The notes: a model not told the origin generated them from the sequence alone. Numbered from the stretch's first letter, positions 40,225-50,339 are shown. The stretch: DNA of 64,000 nt from Corynebacterium sp. NML140438 (GCF_001875725.1 NZ_MLCQ01000010.1:97320-161319); one strand, 5' to 3'. Numbers and translations are program-made.

Positions 40225-41430
40225 CTAGCCCGGCAGGCGAACCGGCATCAACAAATACGTGAAATTCGTCTCCGGCGTCGGGAACAACCCATCATCACCC
40301 TTCTCCGGCAACGACTCCGGCTCCGGAATCATAATCGCCGGACGCGACGACTCCGTAAACCCAAACACCGCACGATCCGTCCCAATCACCGACAAACCAT
40401 CACGCAAATAACCAGCGTTAAACGCAATCAGCAGCTCATCCTCCCCCACGAACTGCGCAGGAATCGACTCCGACGCCTCACCAGAATCAGCCCCCGACGC
40501 AAACAACGTCACCTGACCCTCCGAAAAATGCAACCTCAACTGCGCATTGCGATCCGCCACCAACGACACACGACGAATCGCCTCCAACAACGGAGCCACC
40601 TCCACCGACGCCATCGACGTATGCGCCTTCGGCAACAACGGCTGCACATTCGGGAAATCCGCATCCAACATCCGCGTCGTCGTCTCACGATTCCCCGCAT
40701 GCAAACCAAACAAACCGTCCGCGCCCACATTATCGACGCCACCAACGGCAATCTGCACCGGCTCCTCCAACTGCGTATCCAACGTCCGAGCGTTATCCAA
40801 CAACGTCTTCGCCGGCACCAACAGCTTCGCCGCAACCCCCTCACCAGCAGGCGACCACTCCAACGAACGCAACGCCAACCGGAAACGGTCCGTCGCCGTC
40901 AAATGCAACGTCGAACCCTCCACCTCAATGTGGATACCAGTCAGCATCGGCAACGTGTCATCCTTACCCGCCGCGGCAGCCACCTGCATCACCGCACCAC
41001 TCAGATCCTCCGAGCTGATCGTGCCCGTCACCTCAGGCAACTGCGGCAACTGAGGATAATCGTCCAATGGCATCAGAGGCAGCTCGAAGTGGGCGGAGCC
41101 GCCGTCGAGAAGCAGCTTCGACTCATTCGTAGAAACCTCAACCGGCTGATTCGGCATATTCGACACAATGTCAGCCAACAACTTACCCGCCACCGCAACA
41201 CGACCCGGCGTAGCAACCTCCGCCGCAATCCGCACCCGCGACGACACCTCATAATCGAAGCCCGCGAACTCCAAACCCTCATCCGACGCCGTAATCAACA
41301 CCGCGCGAAGAATCGGCTGCGTGTTCTTCGTAGGCAACATCCGAGCAACCCACGCCACCGCGTCCGACAGGTCCTCCTTGTGCACGCGGAAAGAAACGTT
41401 GGAATTCAAGTTGTCATGGATGTCCGCCAT
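40225..41430 (-). CDS. dnaN: DNA polymerase III sliding clamp (beta subunit)
   Basis: A 401-residue ring-forming clamp that tethers the replicative polymerase. Three clamp repeats are visible, beginning SNVSFRVHKEDLSDAVAWVARMLP, with typical features PILRAVLITA, GIHIEVEGSTLHLTATDRFRLA and YLLMPVRLPG at the C-terminus. The last motif is the conserved clamp end. The gene is about 730 bp downstream of dnaA; the gap carries the DnaA-box cluster. Confidence 0.97.
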   Translation of the reverse strand: MADIHDNLNSNVSFRVHKEDLSDAVAWVARMLPTKNTQPILRAVLITASDEGLEFAGFDYEVSSRVRIAAEVATPGRVAVAGKLLADIVSNMPNQPVEVSTNESKLLLDGGSAHFELPLMPLDDYPQLPQLPEVTGTISSEDLSGAVMQVAAAAGKDDTLPMLTGIHIEVEGSTLHLTATDRFRLALRSLEWSPAGEGVAAKLLVPAKTLLDNARTLDTQLEEPVQIAVGGVDNVGADGLFGLHAGNRETTTRMLDADFPNVQPLLPKAHTSMASVEVAPLLEAIRRVSLVADRNAQLRLHFSEGQVTLFASGADSGEASESIPAQFVGEDELLIAFNAGYLRDGLSVIGTDRAVFGFTESSRPAIMIPEPESLPEKGDDGLFPTPETNFTYLLMPVRLPG

Positions 41431-42159
41431 AGTGACACGGGCTCCTTGCAGTACGTAGAGATTCTTGTAATTACGTTCTCACTTTAGGCGGGGACGCGCT
41501 TTTTGTCATTCGAGTTTTCACATGCTGCGTGGCTCGTTGGTTGTCCGTGAGTTGTTCGTTTGCCTTTCGTGAGCCGTTCTGCACAGGTCCCCTTTCTACT
41601 CTAGGAATTACAAGTAAAAACCTTGGGAACAACAATAAGTCCTGTGCAATCTGTGGAATTACAAGTATTTGCCGTGGTCGGCGCGCAAAAACAGGGTGTG
41701 CAATTGCCTGTGGATGAATTGTGGATAACTCACCCTGGTTGTGGATAGATTTTTTGTCATTTGGCCTGTGCACAAGTTGGAAAGGGTTGTCCACTGGGGA
41801 TTCACAAGTTATCCACAAGGGCTGTGGTGTGTGATGCGGGTCTCTTTGTGGTGGGTGTCACTCATGTATTTTGCCCCTGAATGTGAATTGCATCGGTGTA
41901 ATTACACAGATGTGGATAAGTCTGTGGATTGTTGGGGTGGTGAGGACTCGTGCTGGAGGCGTGAGTGACAAAAGACGCAATCGCTCATGGCATAGTCATT
42001 CAAAGTGACTGGCAGGAAAAGGGCTAGATTAAAAGAGGTGCGTCTTTTGTCACTACGACCCTTCGACGGGACACCAAATCCCAGGGTCTGGGAAAGCCGC
42101 TCGGCAAAGGCCCAGGTCGCATGGGGTTGGCGCCGGAATTCGGTGCGGCAGCCTGTCAG
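41431..42159. other. oriC: Putative oriC: dnaA-dnaN intergenic DnaA-box cluster
   Basis: Seven DnaA-box-like 9-mers lie within 225 bp: perfect TGTGGATAA/TTATCCACA at 41720-41728, 41809-41817 and 41911-41919, and one-to-two-mismatch boxes at 41709-41717, 41740-41748, 41787-41795 and 41923-41931. Nearby are AT-rich tracts (41590-41670 and a T6 run at 41750) that could unwind. Four TTGTAATTAC-like motifs (41467, 41605, 41656, 41897) are interspersed. The right end (41964-42146) is taken by the composite repeat. No gene is visible. The dnaA-dnaN gap is the known origin in mycobacteria. Confidence 0.75.
41964..42146. repeat. Composite intergenic inverted-repeat element, copy 3
   Basis: Unit F1 (41964-42054) begins AGTGACAAAAGACGCAA and ends TGCGTCTTTTGTCACT. 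Unit F2 (42070-42146) begins GACACCAAATCCC and ends GGAATTCGGTGC. The order is the reverse of copies 1 and 2, so the element is inverted. It ends 13 bp beyond the dnaA stop codon, within the putative origin region. Confidence 0.78.
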
Positions 42160-43698
42160 TTAGCGCAGGGTGCGGGCGCGGGCCTTGATGATCTGGGTGA
42201 GCTCCTGGATTTCGTCGTAGGTGACGCGGTTCTCGGTCATCTCTTTGCGGATCTTGCGGTCCGCATACATCACGGTGGTGTGGTCCTTGCCGCCGAACTC
42301 GTCGCCGATCTTGGGCAGGGAGAGTTCGGTCAGTTCGCGGCACAGGTACATCGCGATCTGGCGGGCGTGCGCCACCTGGCGGGTTTTACCTGCGCCGATG
42401 AGCTGGTCCATCGTGACGTTGAAGTATTCGGCAGCGTACTCCTTGATGGTGGAGGCGTTGATGTTGATGTCGCCTTCGTCGGGGAGGATGTCGCGAAGTG
42501 CGACTTGGGCGACGTCGAGGGTGATGGGCTCGTCGATAAGGGAAGAGTAGGCCGAGACCCTGATGAGGGCGCCCTCGAGCTCGCGGATCGACGACTCGAA
42601 TTGTGAGGCGATGAGCTCGAGCACCTGGTGGTCGACCTGCGTGCCGTCGGCGGCTGCCTTCTTCATCAAGATGGCGATGCGGGTCTCCAGGTCTGGTGGC
42701 TGGACGTCGGTGATGAGGCCGCCTTCGAAACGGGTGCGGAGGCGGTCTTCGAGGGTGGTGAGCTGCTTCGGCGGGCGGTCAGACGACAGGATGATCTGCT
42801 TATTCGCCTGGTGCAGCGCGTTGAAGGTGTGGAAGAACTCCTCCTGTGTGCCTTCCTTGCCCTCGAGGAACTGGATGTCGTCGACCATCAGAATGTCGAG
42901 GTTGCGGTAGCGCCGCTTGAAGCTTTCCTGGCGGTCGTCGCGTACGGAGTTGATGTAGTCGTTCGTGAACTCCTCGGAGGAGACGTACTTGATGCGGAGG
43001 TTCGGCTGCAGGACCTGCGCGTAGTTGCCGGCGGCGTGCAGCAAGTGCGTCTTGCCGAGGCCGGACCCGCCCCAGATGAACAGCGGGTTGTAGGCCTTCG
43101 CGGGGTTCTCGGCGACGGCGACGGCGGCGCCGTTGGCGAAACGGTTCGAGGAGCCGATGACGAAGTTCTCGAAGGTGTACTTCGGGTTCAGGCTAGTTTC
43201 GCGTTCGGGGTCGTGGGCAGGCTTTTCGCGGGGGATTCGCTTAGGGACGGTCGGGTGCGCCGCCGCCTGGTGGTGTTGCTGTTGGCGGGCGTGCATCTCG
43301 GCGAGTTCGTCGAGGCCCATTGGGATTTGCTCGCCGGGGGTCATGTGGGCGGGGTCGACGGCCTCGGGGGCTGGCGCGACAGGCGCGGCCGGCGCTGCTG
43401 GGGCTGGTGGGGCTTCTGGAGCCTGGATCGAGACGGCGAGCGTGCAGTGTTTGCCCAAGTGGGACGCCAGCAGCGCCGTGATGTGCGGTGCCAGAGACTG
43501 CTCGACCACGGTTTTCGCGGCGGCGTGGGGTGCTGAGAGGATCGCGTAGCCGTCGACAAGCATGACGGGGCGGACGAGCTGAAGGTATGCGCGTTCTTGC
43601 GGGGTGAGCGTCGGGACTTGTGAGCTGGGCTGCGCGGACAGCGCCAGCAGGTCAGCGACGATGGTGCGCCATAGCGTTTCGATGTCTTGCTCTGCCAA
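42160..43698 (-). CDS. dnaA: Chromosomal replication initiator DnaA
   Basis: A 512-residue AAA+ initiator that binds DnaA boxes and opens oriC. Domain I is residues 1-90; a Pro/Ala linker follows ([20 protein letters not shown], about 93-112). Walker A is [13 protein letters not shown] (about 210-222), Walker [20 protein letters not shown] is represented by [12 protein letters not shown], and the DNA-binding domain IV signature is [15 protein letters not shown] near the C-terminus. The long upstream gap also contains DnaA boxes, which allows autoregulation. Confidence 0.98.
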   Translation of the reverse strand: MAEQDIETLWRTIVADLLALSAQPSSQVPTLTPQERAYLQLVRPVMLVDGYAILSAPHAAAKTVVEQSLAPHITALLASHLGKHCTLAVSIQAPEAPPAPAAPAAPVAPAPEAVDPAHMTPGEQIPMGLDELAEMHARQQQHHQAAAHPTVPKRIPREKPAHDPERETSLNPKYTFENFVIGSSNRFANGAAVAVAENPAKAYNPLFIWGGSGLGKTHLLHAAGNYAQVLQPNLRIKYVSSEEFTNDYINSVRDDRQESFKRRYRNLDILMVDDIQFLEGKEGTQEEFFHTFNALHQANKQIILSSDRPPKQLTTLEDRLRTRFEGGLITDVQPPDLETRIAILMKKAAADGTQVDHQVLELIASQFESSIRELEGALIRVSAYSSLIDEPITLDVAQVALRDILPDEGDININASTIKEYAAEYFNVTMDQLIGAGKTRQVAHARQIAMYLCRELTELSLPKIGDEFGGKDHTTVMYADRKIRKEMTENRVTYDEIQELTQIIKARARTLR

Positions 43699-43790
43699 CG
43701 TCCCGCTCTCCTCCTAGTCCGACATGTCATTTAGTGATGTTCATCACATCTGTGGAATTTCACGTACATTCCACCGCTGTTTCACAGATT

Positions 43791-44235
43791 TTGTAATTCC
43801 AAAACCTGCCTCTCACCAGTATCTTCCACAGGCCTGTCCACACCTGTGGATAACTTCGGTGAGTAAGTTGTCCACAGTCTTTCCCCTCCCCTGTGGATAA
43901 CTTTTTGCGGAACATTCACGGGGTATGACCTGCGGTAATTACAAATTCCGCCGAAAAGTCTCAACCTGTTGTTCACAGTTATCCACAGCGATGTGGAGAA
44001 AGAACGTGTGTAATTGTGGTGCTTTATCATTGTTACCCGGTGTGAGCTTGCAATGTCTAACAGCCCGCACGCTACAGCCCTGTGGATAACTCGTTTCGGC
44101 GGTGTAATTCACAGCGAATCTCGAACATTGCCTACGGGTGTTTGGAAGTAATCGCGCGTCAGGCCGGTGATAGCGCGGCCCCCAGTGTTCGAAAATGTGC
44201 AACCACCTGCGCGAAAGTACACCCTTGTAATTACG
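43791..44235. promoter_or_regulatory. dnaA-rpmH intergenic DnaA-box cluster
   Basis: The 882-bp gap (43699-44580) has no gene. It carries perfect DnaA boxes at 43845-43853, 43892-43900, 43979-43987 and 44091-44099 and a one-mismatch box at 43868-43876. TTGTAATTAC-like motifs lie at 43791, 43935, 44009, 44103, 44224 and (partly) 44484. It holds the divergent promoters of dnaA and rpmH and may be part of a bipartite origin or a dnaA control region. Confidence 0.7.
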
Positions 44236-44289
44236 GGGGTAATCGAATGGGCCTGCGCCCCACCCGGCGCAAAGAGGCGGTGTGTCGAT

Positions 44290-44319
44290 TTGAACAACCA
44301 GCGGTTTTTCGCGTAGTCT
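44290..44319 (+). promoter_or_regulatory. Possible rpmH promoter
   Basis: TTGAAC (44290-44295) and TAGTCT (44314-44319) are separated by 18 bp. A tandem 10-bp repeat GCGTAGTCTG (44311-44330) supplies a second -10 candidate. This would give a leader of about 255 nt before rpmH. Confidence 0.4.
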
Positions 44320-44580
44320 GGCGTAGTCTGTCACACCACGGGCGCGAAGCACCATGCCCACGGTGTGCTTGAGAGCACCATCTACGCAGTGCACCGGGCC
44401 GCCCACCCAGGGCGAGTCAGCGAAGGTGATGCATGCAGGTCAACGCGCACAACGCGCAGTGGCCGAGCAATCTCAACCTGCACATTACAATTCCGGGACG
44501 GCTACTACCCCGGGAGGGAATGCGTCGCACATCGCGGCGGGTTCCCGCTGGCCGTCGTGACCTCTTTAAAGGAGTCCACC

Positions 44581-44718
44581 GTGTCTAAGCGGACTTTCCA
44601 GCCAAACAACCGCCGTCGTTCACGTAAGCACGGCTTCCGTGCCCGCATGCGCACCCGCGCCGGCCGCGCAATCGTTTCCGCGCGCCGCAAGAAGGGCCGC
44701 GCAAGCCTGACGGCATAA
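44581..44718 (+). CDS. rpmH: 50S ribosomal protein L34
   Basis: A 45-residue, very basic ribosomal protein: [21 protein letters not shown] and the end KKGRASLTA are typical of L34. The GTG at 44581 follows AAAGGA. Longer in-frame starts upstream are not needed. It heads rpmH-rnpA-yidD-yidC, the conserved cluster on the right of the origin. Confidence 0.97.
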   Translation: MSKRTFQPNNRRRSRKHGFRARMRTRAGRAIVSARRKKGRASLTA

Positions 44719-44740
44719 ACGCCCGAAGCGCAGCGACATC

Positions 44741-45112
44741 GTGTTACCCCGCCCGCACAAACTCGCCTCATCTGCCGACTTCCGGCAGACCATGAGGAAG
44801 GGAGTGCGCGCGGGGTCTCGCACTTTAATCGTCCACGTCCGCTCGCGGGCCGAGGACACCATTGCACTCAGTGGAGGGCCGCGCTTCGGACTGATCGTGT
44901 CGAAGCAGGTCGGCAACGCGGTGACCAGGCACGCAGTGTCGCGGAAGTTGCGGCATGTGCTGCGAGGGGGCGTCGAGAAGCTGGAGCGGCACCACGACGT
45001 CGTGGTGAGGGCCCTGCCCGCCTCAGCCACCGCCACGAGCGCGCAACTCGAGCACGACTACAACGCCGCGCTGCGCAAAGCCCTGGACAAATGGCGTACT
45101 ACAACTTCCTAG
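44741..45112 (+). CDS. rnpA: Ribonuclease P protein component
   Basis: A 123-residue basic protein that helps RNase P RNA process tRNA 5' ends. Landmarks are [20 protein letters not shown] and the RNR-type motif region [24 protein letters not shown] start lies 22 bp after rpmH. Its last 22 bp overlap the yidD start. Confidence 0.95.
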   Translation: MLPRPHKLASSADFRQTMRKGVRAGSRTLIVHVRSRAEDTIALSGGPRFGLIVSKQVGNAVTRHAVSRKLRHVLRGGVEKLERHHDVVVRALPASATATSAQLEHDYNAALRKALDKWRTTTS

Positions 45113-45393
45113 GCCAACGCATCCCCGCACCACCAAACGCGGCCGCGCGGGCACTCGTGAAAGCCGTACGCTGCTACCAAAAGTACCTCTCACCCCTTAA
45201 GATGGGTGCGACGTGTCGTTTCATGCCAGTGTGCAGCGCCTACGCACTCGAAGCGGTCGCGCGACACGGTGCCATCAAAGGCACCCTGCTCAGCGTGGCC
45301 CGCGTCTGCAAGTGTGGGCCCTGGCACCCCGGCGGGTTCGACCCAGTACCCGGAAGCGGTACGGACGCGTCCACAGGAACGACCACCAAGTAA
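45091..45393 (+). CDS. yidD: Membrane protein insertion efficiency factor YidD
   Basis: A 100-residue protein of the YidD family, which aids YidC-dependent insertion. Signature: [33 protein letters not shown]...[12 protein letters not shown]; here [11 protein letters not shown] and [10 protein letters not shown] are the key Cys-containing motifs. It sits between rnpA and yidC as in most bacteria and overlaps rnpA. Confidence 0.95.
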   Translation: MAYYNFLGQRIPAPPNAAARALVKAVRCYQKYLSPLKMGATCRFMPVCSAYALEAVARHGAIKGTLLSVARVCKCGPWHPGGFDPVPGSGTDASTGTTTK

Positions 45394-45416
45394 CCAACGA
45401 GGAGAAACACCCCAAA

Positions 45417-46397
45417 GTGCTGAATTTCATCTACTGGCCGATTTCTTGGGTGCTGTGGTTCTGGCACAAAGTATTCGGCTTCATCCTCTCGCCAGACTCG
45501 GCGTTGTCATGGATCCTGTCCATCGTCTTCCTCACCTTCACCCTGCGAACCCTGCTGGTCAAGCCCATGGTCAACCAAATGCGGTCCATGCGCAAAATGC
45601 AGGAAATGCAGCCGAAGATGCAGGAAATCCGCCAAAAGTACAAGAACGACCAGCAGAAAATGGCGGAAGAGACGCAGAAACTGTACAAGGAGATGGGCAC
45701 CAACCCACTCGCCTCGTGCATCGTCCCGCTGGCACAGATGCCCGTATTCATCGGCCTGTTCCACGTGCTGCGCTCCTTCAACCGCACCGGCACCGGCCCT
45801 AACCAGCTGGGCCTGAGCGTTGAAGAGAACCGCAACCTGGCCAACTACGCGTTCTCCCCAGAAGACGTCCGCTCCTTCCTGGACGCCGACTTCTTCGGTG
45901 TGCCGCTCTCCGCGTACATGTCCATGCCAGAAGACGCCTTCGCAGCGTTCACCGGCCTGGACTTCACGCGCGCCAACATCATCATGGTGTGCCTGCCGCT
46001 CGTGCTCATCTCCGCGACGTTCACCCACCTTAACGCCCGGATGTCCATGAATCGCCAGGCCGCACGCCGCGCCGCCGGCAAGGTCAACACCCCATCCGGT
46101 GACAACGCCGCCATGATGCAACAGCAGATGCAGATGATGAACAAGATGATGCTCTGGGTCTTCCCGGTCATGATCATCGCGTCCGGCTTCCTGTGGCACA
46201 TCGGCCTGCTGTTCTACATGCTGGCCAACAACGTGTGGACCTTCTTCCAGACCCGCATCGTCTTCGCCAAGATGGACGCTGAGGAAGAGGCCGAGGAGCG
46301 CGCCAAGGCAGAAGCCAAGCGCGCCTCCGCGCCCGTTGTCGGTGCACGCAAGGTGGACAAGCGCAGCAAGAAGCAGCGCAAGCAGCAAGGCAAGTAA
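45417..46397 (+). CDS. yidC: Membrane protein insertase YidC
   Basis: A 326-residue polytopic insertase. It has an N-terminal helix (FIYWPISWVLWFWHKVFGFI), the charged cytoplasmic coiled hairpin (MRSMRKMQEMQPKMQEI), a conserved core helix (IVPLAQMPVFIGLFHVLRSF) and the last membrane segments (MMLWVFPVMIIASGFLWHIG; LLFYMLANNVWTFFQT), then a basic tail (RKVDKRSKKQRKQQGK). The GTG at 45417 follows GAGGAGAAA; the open frame runs back to 45213 but overlaps yidD. A terminator follows. Confidence 0.95.
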   Translation: MLNFIYWPISWVLWFWHKVFGFILSPDSALSWILSIVFLTFTLRTLLVKPMVNQMRSMRKMQEMQPKMQEIRQKYKNDQQKMAEETQKLYKEMGTNPLASCIVPLAQMPVFIGLFHVLRSFNRTGTGPNQLGLSVEENRNLANYAFSPEDVRSFLDADFFGVPLSAYMSMPEDAFAAFTGLDFTRANIIMVCLPLVLISATFTHLNARMSMNRQAARRAAGKVNTPSGDNAAMMQQQMQMMNKMMLWVFPVMIIASGFLWHIGLLFYMLANNVWTFFQTRIVFAKMDAEEEAEERAKAEAKRASAPVVGARKVDKRSKKQRKQQGK

Positions 46398-46419
46398 CTT
46401 GGCCCCTAGGCAGCCTTCA

Positions 46420-46455
46420 GCCCCCAGCAAGTGTTTGCTGGGGGCGTTACTTTTA
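46420..46455 (+). terminator. Terminator of the rpmH-yidC operon
   Basis: GCCCCCAGCAA and TTGCTGGGGGC form an exact 11-bp stem with a GTGT loop, followed by GTTACTTTTACT, 23 bp after the yidC stop. Confidence 0.85.
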
Positions 46456-46498
46456 CTAGAGTCGATGCCAGACCAAAAATTCAAAGGAGTACACAGCC

Positions 46499-47116
46499 GT
46501 GTCAGCACTACCCACAGCCGCCGCCACCATCTTCGGCGATCGCCTGCCGCTCGCCGAGGCCTACCACGAATCGCTCGCCACCACCGCCGCCGAGCGCGGC
46601 TTCATCGGCCCCAAAGAAGTCAGTCGCCTGTGGGAACGGCACATCCTCAACTGTGCGGTGGTCTCCGAAGCACTTGACGACGCCACCACCGTCGCAGACA
46701 TCGGCTCCGGCGCAGGGCTGCCCGGCATCCCACTGGCCATCGCGCGCCCCGACGTCTCGTTCACCCTCATCGAGCCGCTGCTGAAGCGCTCCACGTACCT
46801 CGCCGAGGTGCAACGCGAGCTGGGTTTGGACAACGTCACCGTCGTCCGCGGTCGCGCTGAAGAGCAGCCCGGCGGGCAATTCGACGTGGTCACCTCCCGC
46901 GCCGTCGCACCTCTGGGCAAGCTGGCCGGCTGGAGTCTTCCACTGGTACGTCACGGGGGCTCGATGTTGGCACTGAAAGGCGCTAGTGTTGCAGAAGAAC
47001 TCGAACGCGACGCGCGGGCGATAGCGAAAGCCGGGGGGATCACGCCGAACATTTTCCAGGTTGGCGCCGACGTCCTCGACCAGCCGACCACCCTCATCCG
47101 AATCGTGCGGAAATAG
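46499..47116 (+). CDS. rsmG: 16S rRNA (guanine-N7) methyltransferase RsmG
   Basis: A 205-residue SAM-dependent methyltransferase (formerly GidB) that modifies G527 of 16S rRNA. The SAM motif [15 protein letters not shown] (about 67-81), [12 protein letters not shown] and SRAVAPL are clear; [11 protein letters not shown] precedes the fold. The GTG at 46499 follows AAAGGA. The gene lies 20 bp before parA, so rsmG-parA-parB form one operon. Confidence 0.95.
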   Translation: MSALPTAAATIFGDRLPLAEAYHESLATTAAERGFIGPKEVSRLWERHILNCAVVSEALDDATTVADIGSGAGLPGIPLAIARPDVSFTLIEPLLKRSTYLAEVQRELGLDNVTVVRGRAEEQPGGQFDVVTSRAVAPLGKLAGWSLPLVRHGGSMLALKGASVAEELERDARAIAKAGGITPNIFQVGADVLDQPTTLIRIVRK

Positions 47117-47136
47117 CGGAAAGGAACACCACCAGC

Positions 47137-48018
47137 ATGGACAACGCCACGCTGCAACGCCCCGCGCACACCCGCGTGTTCACCGTTGCGAACCAGAAGG
47201 GCGGCGTCGGCAAGACGACGACATCGGTGAACATGGCGTCGGCACTGAGCCGCCAAGGCATGCGCGTCCTCGTCATCGACATTGACCCGCAGGGCAACGC
47301 CTCCACCGCGCTCGGCGCCGAACACACCTCCGGCACCACCTCCAGCTACGAAGTGCTCATCGGCGAAGCCACCCCGGAGGAAGCGCTCCAGCCGCACGCC
47401 AACAACGAGAACCTCTACTGTATCCCCGCCACCATCGACCTCGCCGGCGCCGAGATCGAGCTGGTGTCCATGGTGCGCCGCGAATACCGTCTGCACGACG
47501 CCATCCGGCGCGGCTTCCTCGAAGAACACAACTTCGACTACGTCTTCATCGACTGCCCGCCATCGCTCGGGCTGCTCACCATCAACGCCATGACCGCCGT
47601 CGACGAAGTCATGATCCCCATCCAGTGCGAGTACTACGCGCTTGAGGGCGTCGGCCAGCTGCTCGGCAACATCGGCATGATCCGCGAGCACCTCAACCAC
47701 AACCTGCACATCTCCGCGATCGTGCTCACCATGTACGACGCCCGCACGCGCCTCGCGGCGGACGTCGCCGGCGAAGTGCGCAACCAGTTCGGCGAAGTGG
47801 TGTTGCGCAACGTCATCCCGCGCTCCGTGAAGGTCTCCGAGGCGCCCGGCTACGGCCAAACCGTCATCGACTACGACCCACTCTCCAGCGGAGCGCTGGC
47901 CTACTACGACGCCGCCCGCGAACTGGCAACACGCGGCGACTACCAACCACACGCCACCACGGGGCCCATCGGCGTCAGCCCCCAGGTGGCCCAACAACTT
48001 GACGAGGGCGAGGAATAA
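47137..48018 (+). CDS. parA: Chromosome partitioning ATPase ParA
   Basis: A 293-residue deviant Walker ATPase that moves ParB-parS complexes. The P-loop [16 protein letters not shown] (about 19-34) has the deviant Lys; [12 protein letters not shown] and [12 protein letters not shown] follow. It is 2 bp upstream of parB, and parS sites lie at 58.0 and 61.2 kb. Confidence 0.96.
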   Translation: MDNATLQRPAHTRVFTVANQKGGVGKTTTSVNMASALSRQGMRVLVIDIDPQGNASTALGAEHTSGTTSSYEVLIGEATPEEALQPHANNENLYCIPATIDLAGAEIELVSMVRREYRLHDAIRRGFLEEHNFDYVFIDCPPSLGLLTINAMTAVDEVMIPIQCEYYALEGVGQLLGNIGMIREHLNHNLHISAIVLTMYDARTRLAADVAGEVRNQFGEVVLRNVIPRSVKVSEAPGYGQTVIDYDPLSSGALAYYDAARELATRGDYQPHATTGPIGVSPQVAQQLDEGEE

Positions 48019-48020
48019 CC

Positions 48021-49106
48021 ATGGCACAAGAGCGTAAAGGCGGCCTCGGCCGCGGACTAGCAGCACTCATCCCGCAGGCACCAGCCGCAACCGACAAAAC
48101 CGGCAAGACCGGCGGCATCGGCGGCAAGGCCTCCGACGTCATCTTCGGGGCCGGAGCCCCTGCCGACGCCGCAGAGACTGCTGGCGGTGGCGGCGGCGAT
48201 AAACTTCCGCCGCGCGGAAAGCGACCCAAGGTCGCGGGTGCGCCCACCGTCGGCGCCACCACCCCTGAAAACGTCATCCAACCCGTGCCAGTCGGCGCAC
48301 GCTACCAAGAAATCGCGGTCGGGCAAATCATCCCGAACCCGAAACAGCCACGCCAAGTCTTCGACGAAGACGAGCTGAACGAACTCGTCCACTCCATTCG
48401 CGAGTTCGGGCTGCTGCAACCCATTGTCGTCCGCGACACCCCAGAAGGCTTCGAGCTCATCATGGGCGAGCGCCGCTGGCGCGCCGCCTCCAAAGCCGGC
48501 CTGAAACACATCCCGGCCATCGTCCGCGAAACCTCCGACCAGGACATGCTTCGCGACGCCCTGTTGGAAAACATCCACCGCGTCCAACTCAACCCACTCG
48601 AAGAAGCCGCCGCCTACCAGCAGCTCCTCGAAGAGTTCGGCGTCACCCAGGAGCAACTCGCCGACAAGCTCGGCCGCTCCCGCCCCGTGATCACCAACGC
48701 GATCCGCCTCCTGCGCCTGCCCGTGCCGGTGCAGCGCCGCGTCGCCGCAGGCGTGCTGTCCGCAGGCCACGCCCGCGCCCTCCTCGGCCTCAAACTCGGC
48801 AGCGACGCCCTGACCTCCAACGGCCAAAACCTCCTCGCCGAACGCATCGTCGCCGAAGGCTTAAGCGTCCGCGCCACCGAAGAGGCCGTCACCCTCATGA
48901 ATAACGAAGGCGGCGTCCCACAAAAGAAACGCCGCGAACCCATCCCCCAGCCCGAATACCTGACCCGGGCCGCCGACCAACTCGCCGACGAATGGGACAC
49001 CAAAGTCTCCGTCACCATGGGCAAACGGAAAGGAAAAATCGTCGTCGAATTCGGCGACCGTCAGGACTTCGAACGCATCATGGGCCTCATCCAGGGCACA
49101 GACTGA
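48021..49106 (+). CDS. parB: Chromosome partitioning CTPase ParB
   Basis: A 361-residue centromere-binding CTP switch. The N-terminus [14 protein letters not shown] (4-17) is the ParA-stimulating motif; the CTP pocket includes GLLQPIVVR and GERRWRAA; the HTH is in [18 protein letters not shown]; a C-terminal dimer domain ends it. A Gly/Ala-rich linker spans about 25-70. The stop TGA directly abuts the stop of the convergent cwlM gene, with no bases between. Confidence 0.96.
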   Translation: MAQERKGGLGRGLAALIPQAPAATDKTGKTGGIGGKASDVIFGAGAPADAAETAGGGGGDKLPPRGKRPKVAGAPTVGATTPENVIQPVPVGARYQEIAVGQIIPNPKQPRQVFDEDELNELVHSIREFGLLQPIVVRDTPEGFELIMGERRWRAASKAGLKHIPAIVRETSDQDMLRDALLENIHRVQLNPLEEAAAYQQLLEEFGVTQEQLADKLGRSRPVITNAIRLLRLPVPVQRRVAAGVLSAGHARALLGLKLGSDALTSNGQNLLAERIVAEGLSVRATEEAVTLMNNEGGVPQKKRREPIPQPEYLTRAADQLADEWDTKVSVTMGKRKGKIVVEFGDRQDFERIMGLIQGTD

Positions 49107-50288
49107 TTACAGGTGCTCCTGGCGGAGCAAATCCTGGAAGGAGTACGTGCCTGTCGGCTGGTCGTCAGAATCCAGCAAGTACAGGCGCTTCACCGCCACC
49201 ACAATCGCCTCCGCGATCGCGTCACGCTGCTGCGGATCCGTCACGACCTCAACATCGTGCGGGTTCGTGACATACCCAGCCACGATCTCCACCGACGGCA
49301 TCCGCGTCATCCGCAGCATCTCCCACGTCCGGGCATGATTCCAGCAATTCCGTAGCGACGTCCTCGCCGCAATCTCACGCTGAATATAGCCCGACAGTGT
49401 CTCCCCCGTCATCGACGACGTCCCGTTCTCCGAACCGAAGTAGAACGTCGCCACACCATTCGCCTTCTCATTGGCATAACGGTCCAGCTGCAGGGAAATC
49501 ACCAAGTCGGCGTCGAAGCCGTTCGCCAAATCGGCGCGCTCCTTACACGACGGGTTATCACCACGCGGGCGGGAAATAATCGTCTCCACGCCAGCCGCAA
49601 TCATGCGGCCCTCCACGCGCTGCGCCAAATCCCACAGGATCTCCTCCTCCGTGATCTGGCCGAAGGGGCCGTCGACAAGCGCGCCCTTATCCGCACCACC
49701 AAGATGCGGATCAATCACCACGCGCTTGCCCGCCAACTGCGGGCCAGCCGCGCGCACATGCTCACGCTCACGAATCGCGTGAGCCGAACCGCCCGTAATC
49801 CGGCGGCCCAACAGGCTCAACGCGTGCAACGTATCCGGACCACACACCCCATCGTCCTCAAGGCCCGAGTTCAGCTGGTAATTCACCACGGCCTCGTGCG
49901 TATGCGGACCAAACCGCCCATCCACACGATCCGAATAAAACCCCAGCTCATGCAGCTGCGTCTGCAACTGCCCCACGTCGTCGCCCACCAGCTCCTGATT
50001 CGGCTGATACTGCAACACACGAGCCCCCAACGTATACGACGCCTCACGCAGCTCACGCAACGTCAAATCATCAATCGTGCCAGTCGGCATAATTCCCCGC
50101 GACTGCTGAAACGCCTTCACCGACTCCGCCAAAGGGGCGTCGAAAAGCATCTCATCGGGAGTGAACTGCCGAGAGTTGAAGTCCTCAATGTCACCATCGA
50201 AGTCCTCCAACATGCCCAAACGCGCAAGCGTCGCACGCGCCTCGGCCACCCGAGCACTCGAATCACCTACGCGGAGAATGTCACCCAC
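49107..50288 (-). CDS. cwlM: CwlM-like amidase_3 protein, probably catalytically impaired
   Basis: A 393-residue protein read from GTG at 50286-50288, preceded by AAAGG. Two peptidoglycan-binding-like repeats (about 1-160) precede an amidase_3 domain (about 175-370). The first zinc ligand motif, normally DPGHGG, reads VIDPHLGG, and the ISLHxN ligand reads ISLQLDRY, so one His is replaced by Gln. No signal peptide is visible. In mycobacteria CwlM is a cytoplasmic PknB substrate that activates MurA, and this protein fits that regulatory role better than hydrolysis. It is downstream of trxB-trxA in the conserved order. Confidence 0.85.
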   Translation of the reverse strand: MGDILRVGDSSARVAEARATLARLGMLEDFDGDIEDFNSRQFTPDEMLFDAPLAESVKAFQQSRGIMPTGTIDDLTLRELREASYTLGARVLQYQPNQELVGDDVGQLQTQLHELGFYSDRVDGRFGPHTHEAVVNYQLNSGLEDDGVCGPDTLHALSLLGRRITGGSAHAIREREHVRAAGPQLAGKRVVIDPHLGGADKGALVDGPFGQITEEEILWDLAQRVEGRMIAAGVETIISRPRGDNPSCKERADLANGFDADLVISLQLDRYANEKANGVATFYFGSENGTSSMTGETLSGYIQREIAARTSLRNCWNHARTWEMLRMTRMPSVEIVAGYVTNPHDVEVVTDPQQRDAIAEAIVVAVKRLYLLDSDDQPTGTYSFQDLLRQEHL

Positions 50289-50339
50289 TGGGCACCTTTC
50301 TACAAAACCAACAATGCAGACCATCCTACGACGGACAGC

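Noticed and set aside
45213..45416. N-terminal extension of YidC
   Set aside because: It overlaps yidD in another frame, is Arg-rich without similarity to YidC, and the GTG at 45417 has a good ribosome binding site.
49107..50324. Longer start of cwlM at 50324
   Set aside because: The extra 12 residues have no ribosome binding site, while the GTG at 50286-50288 has one.
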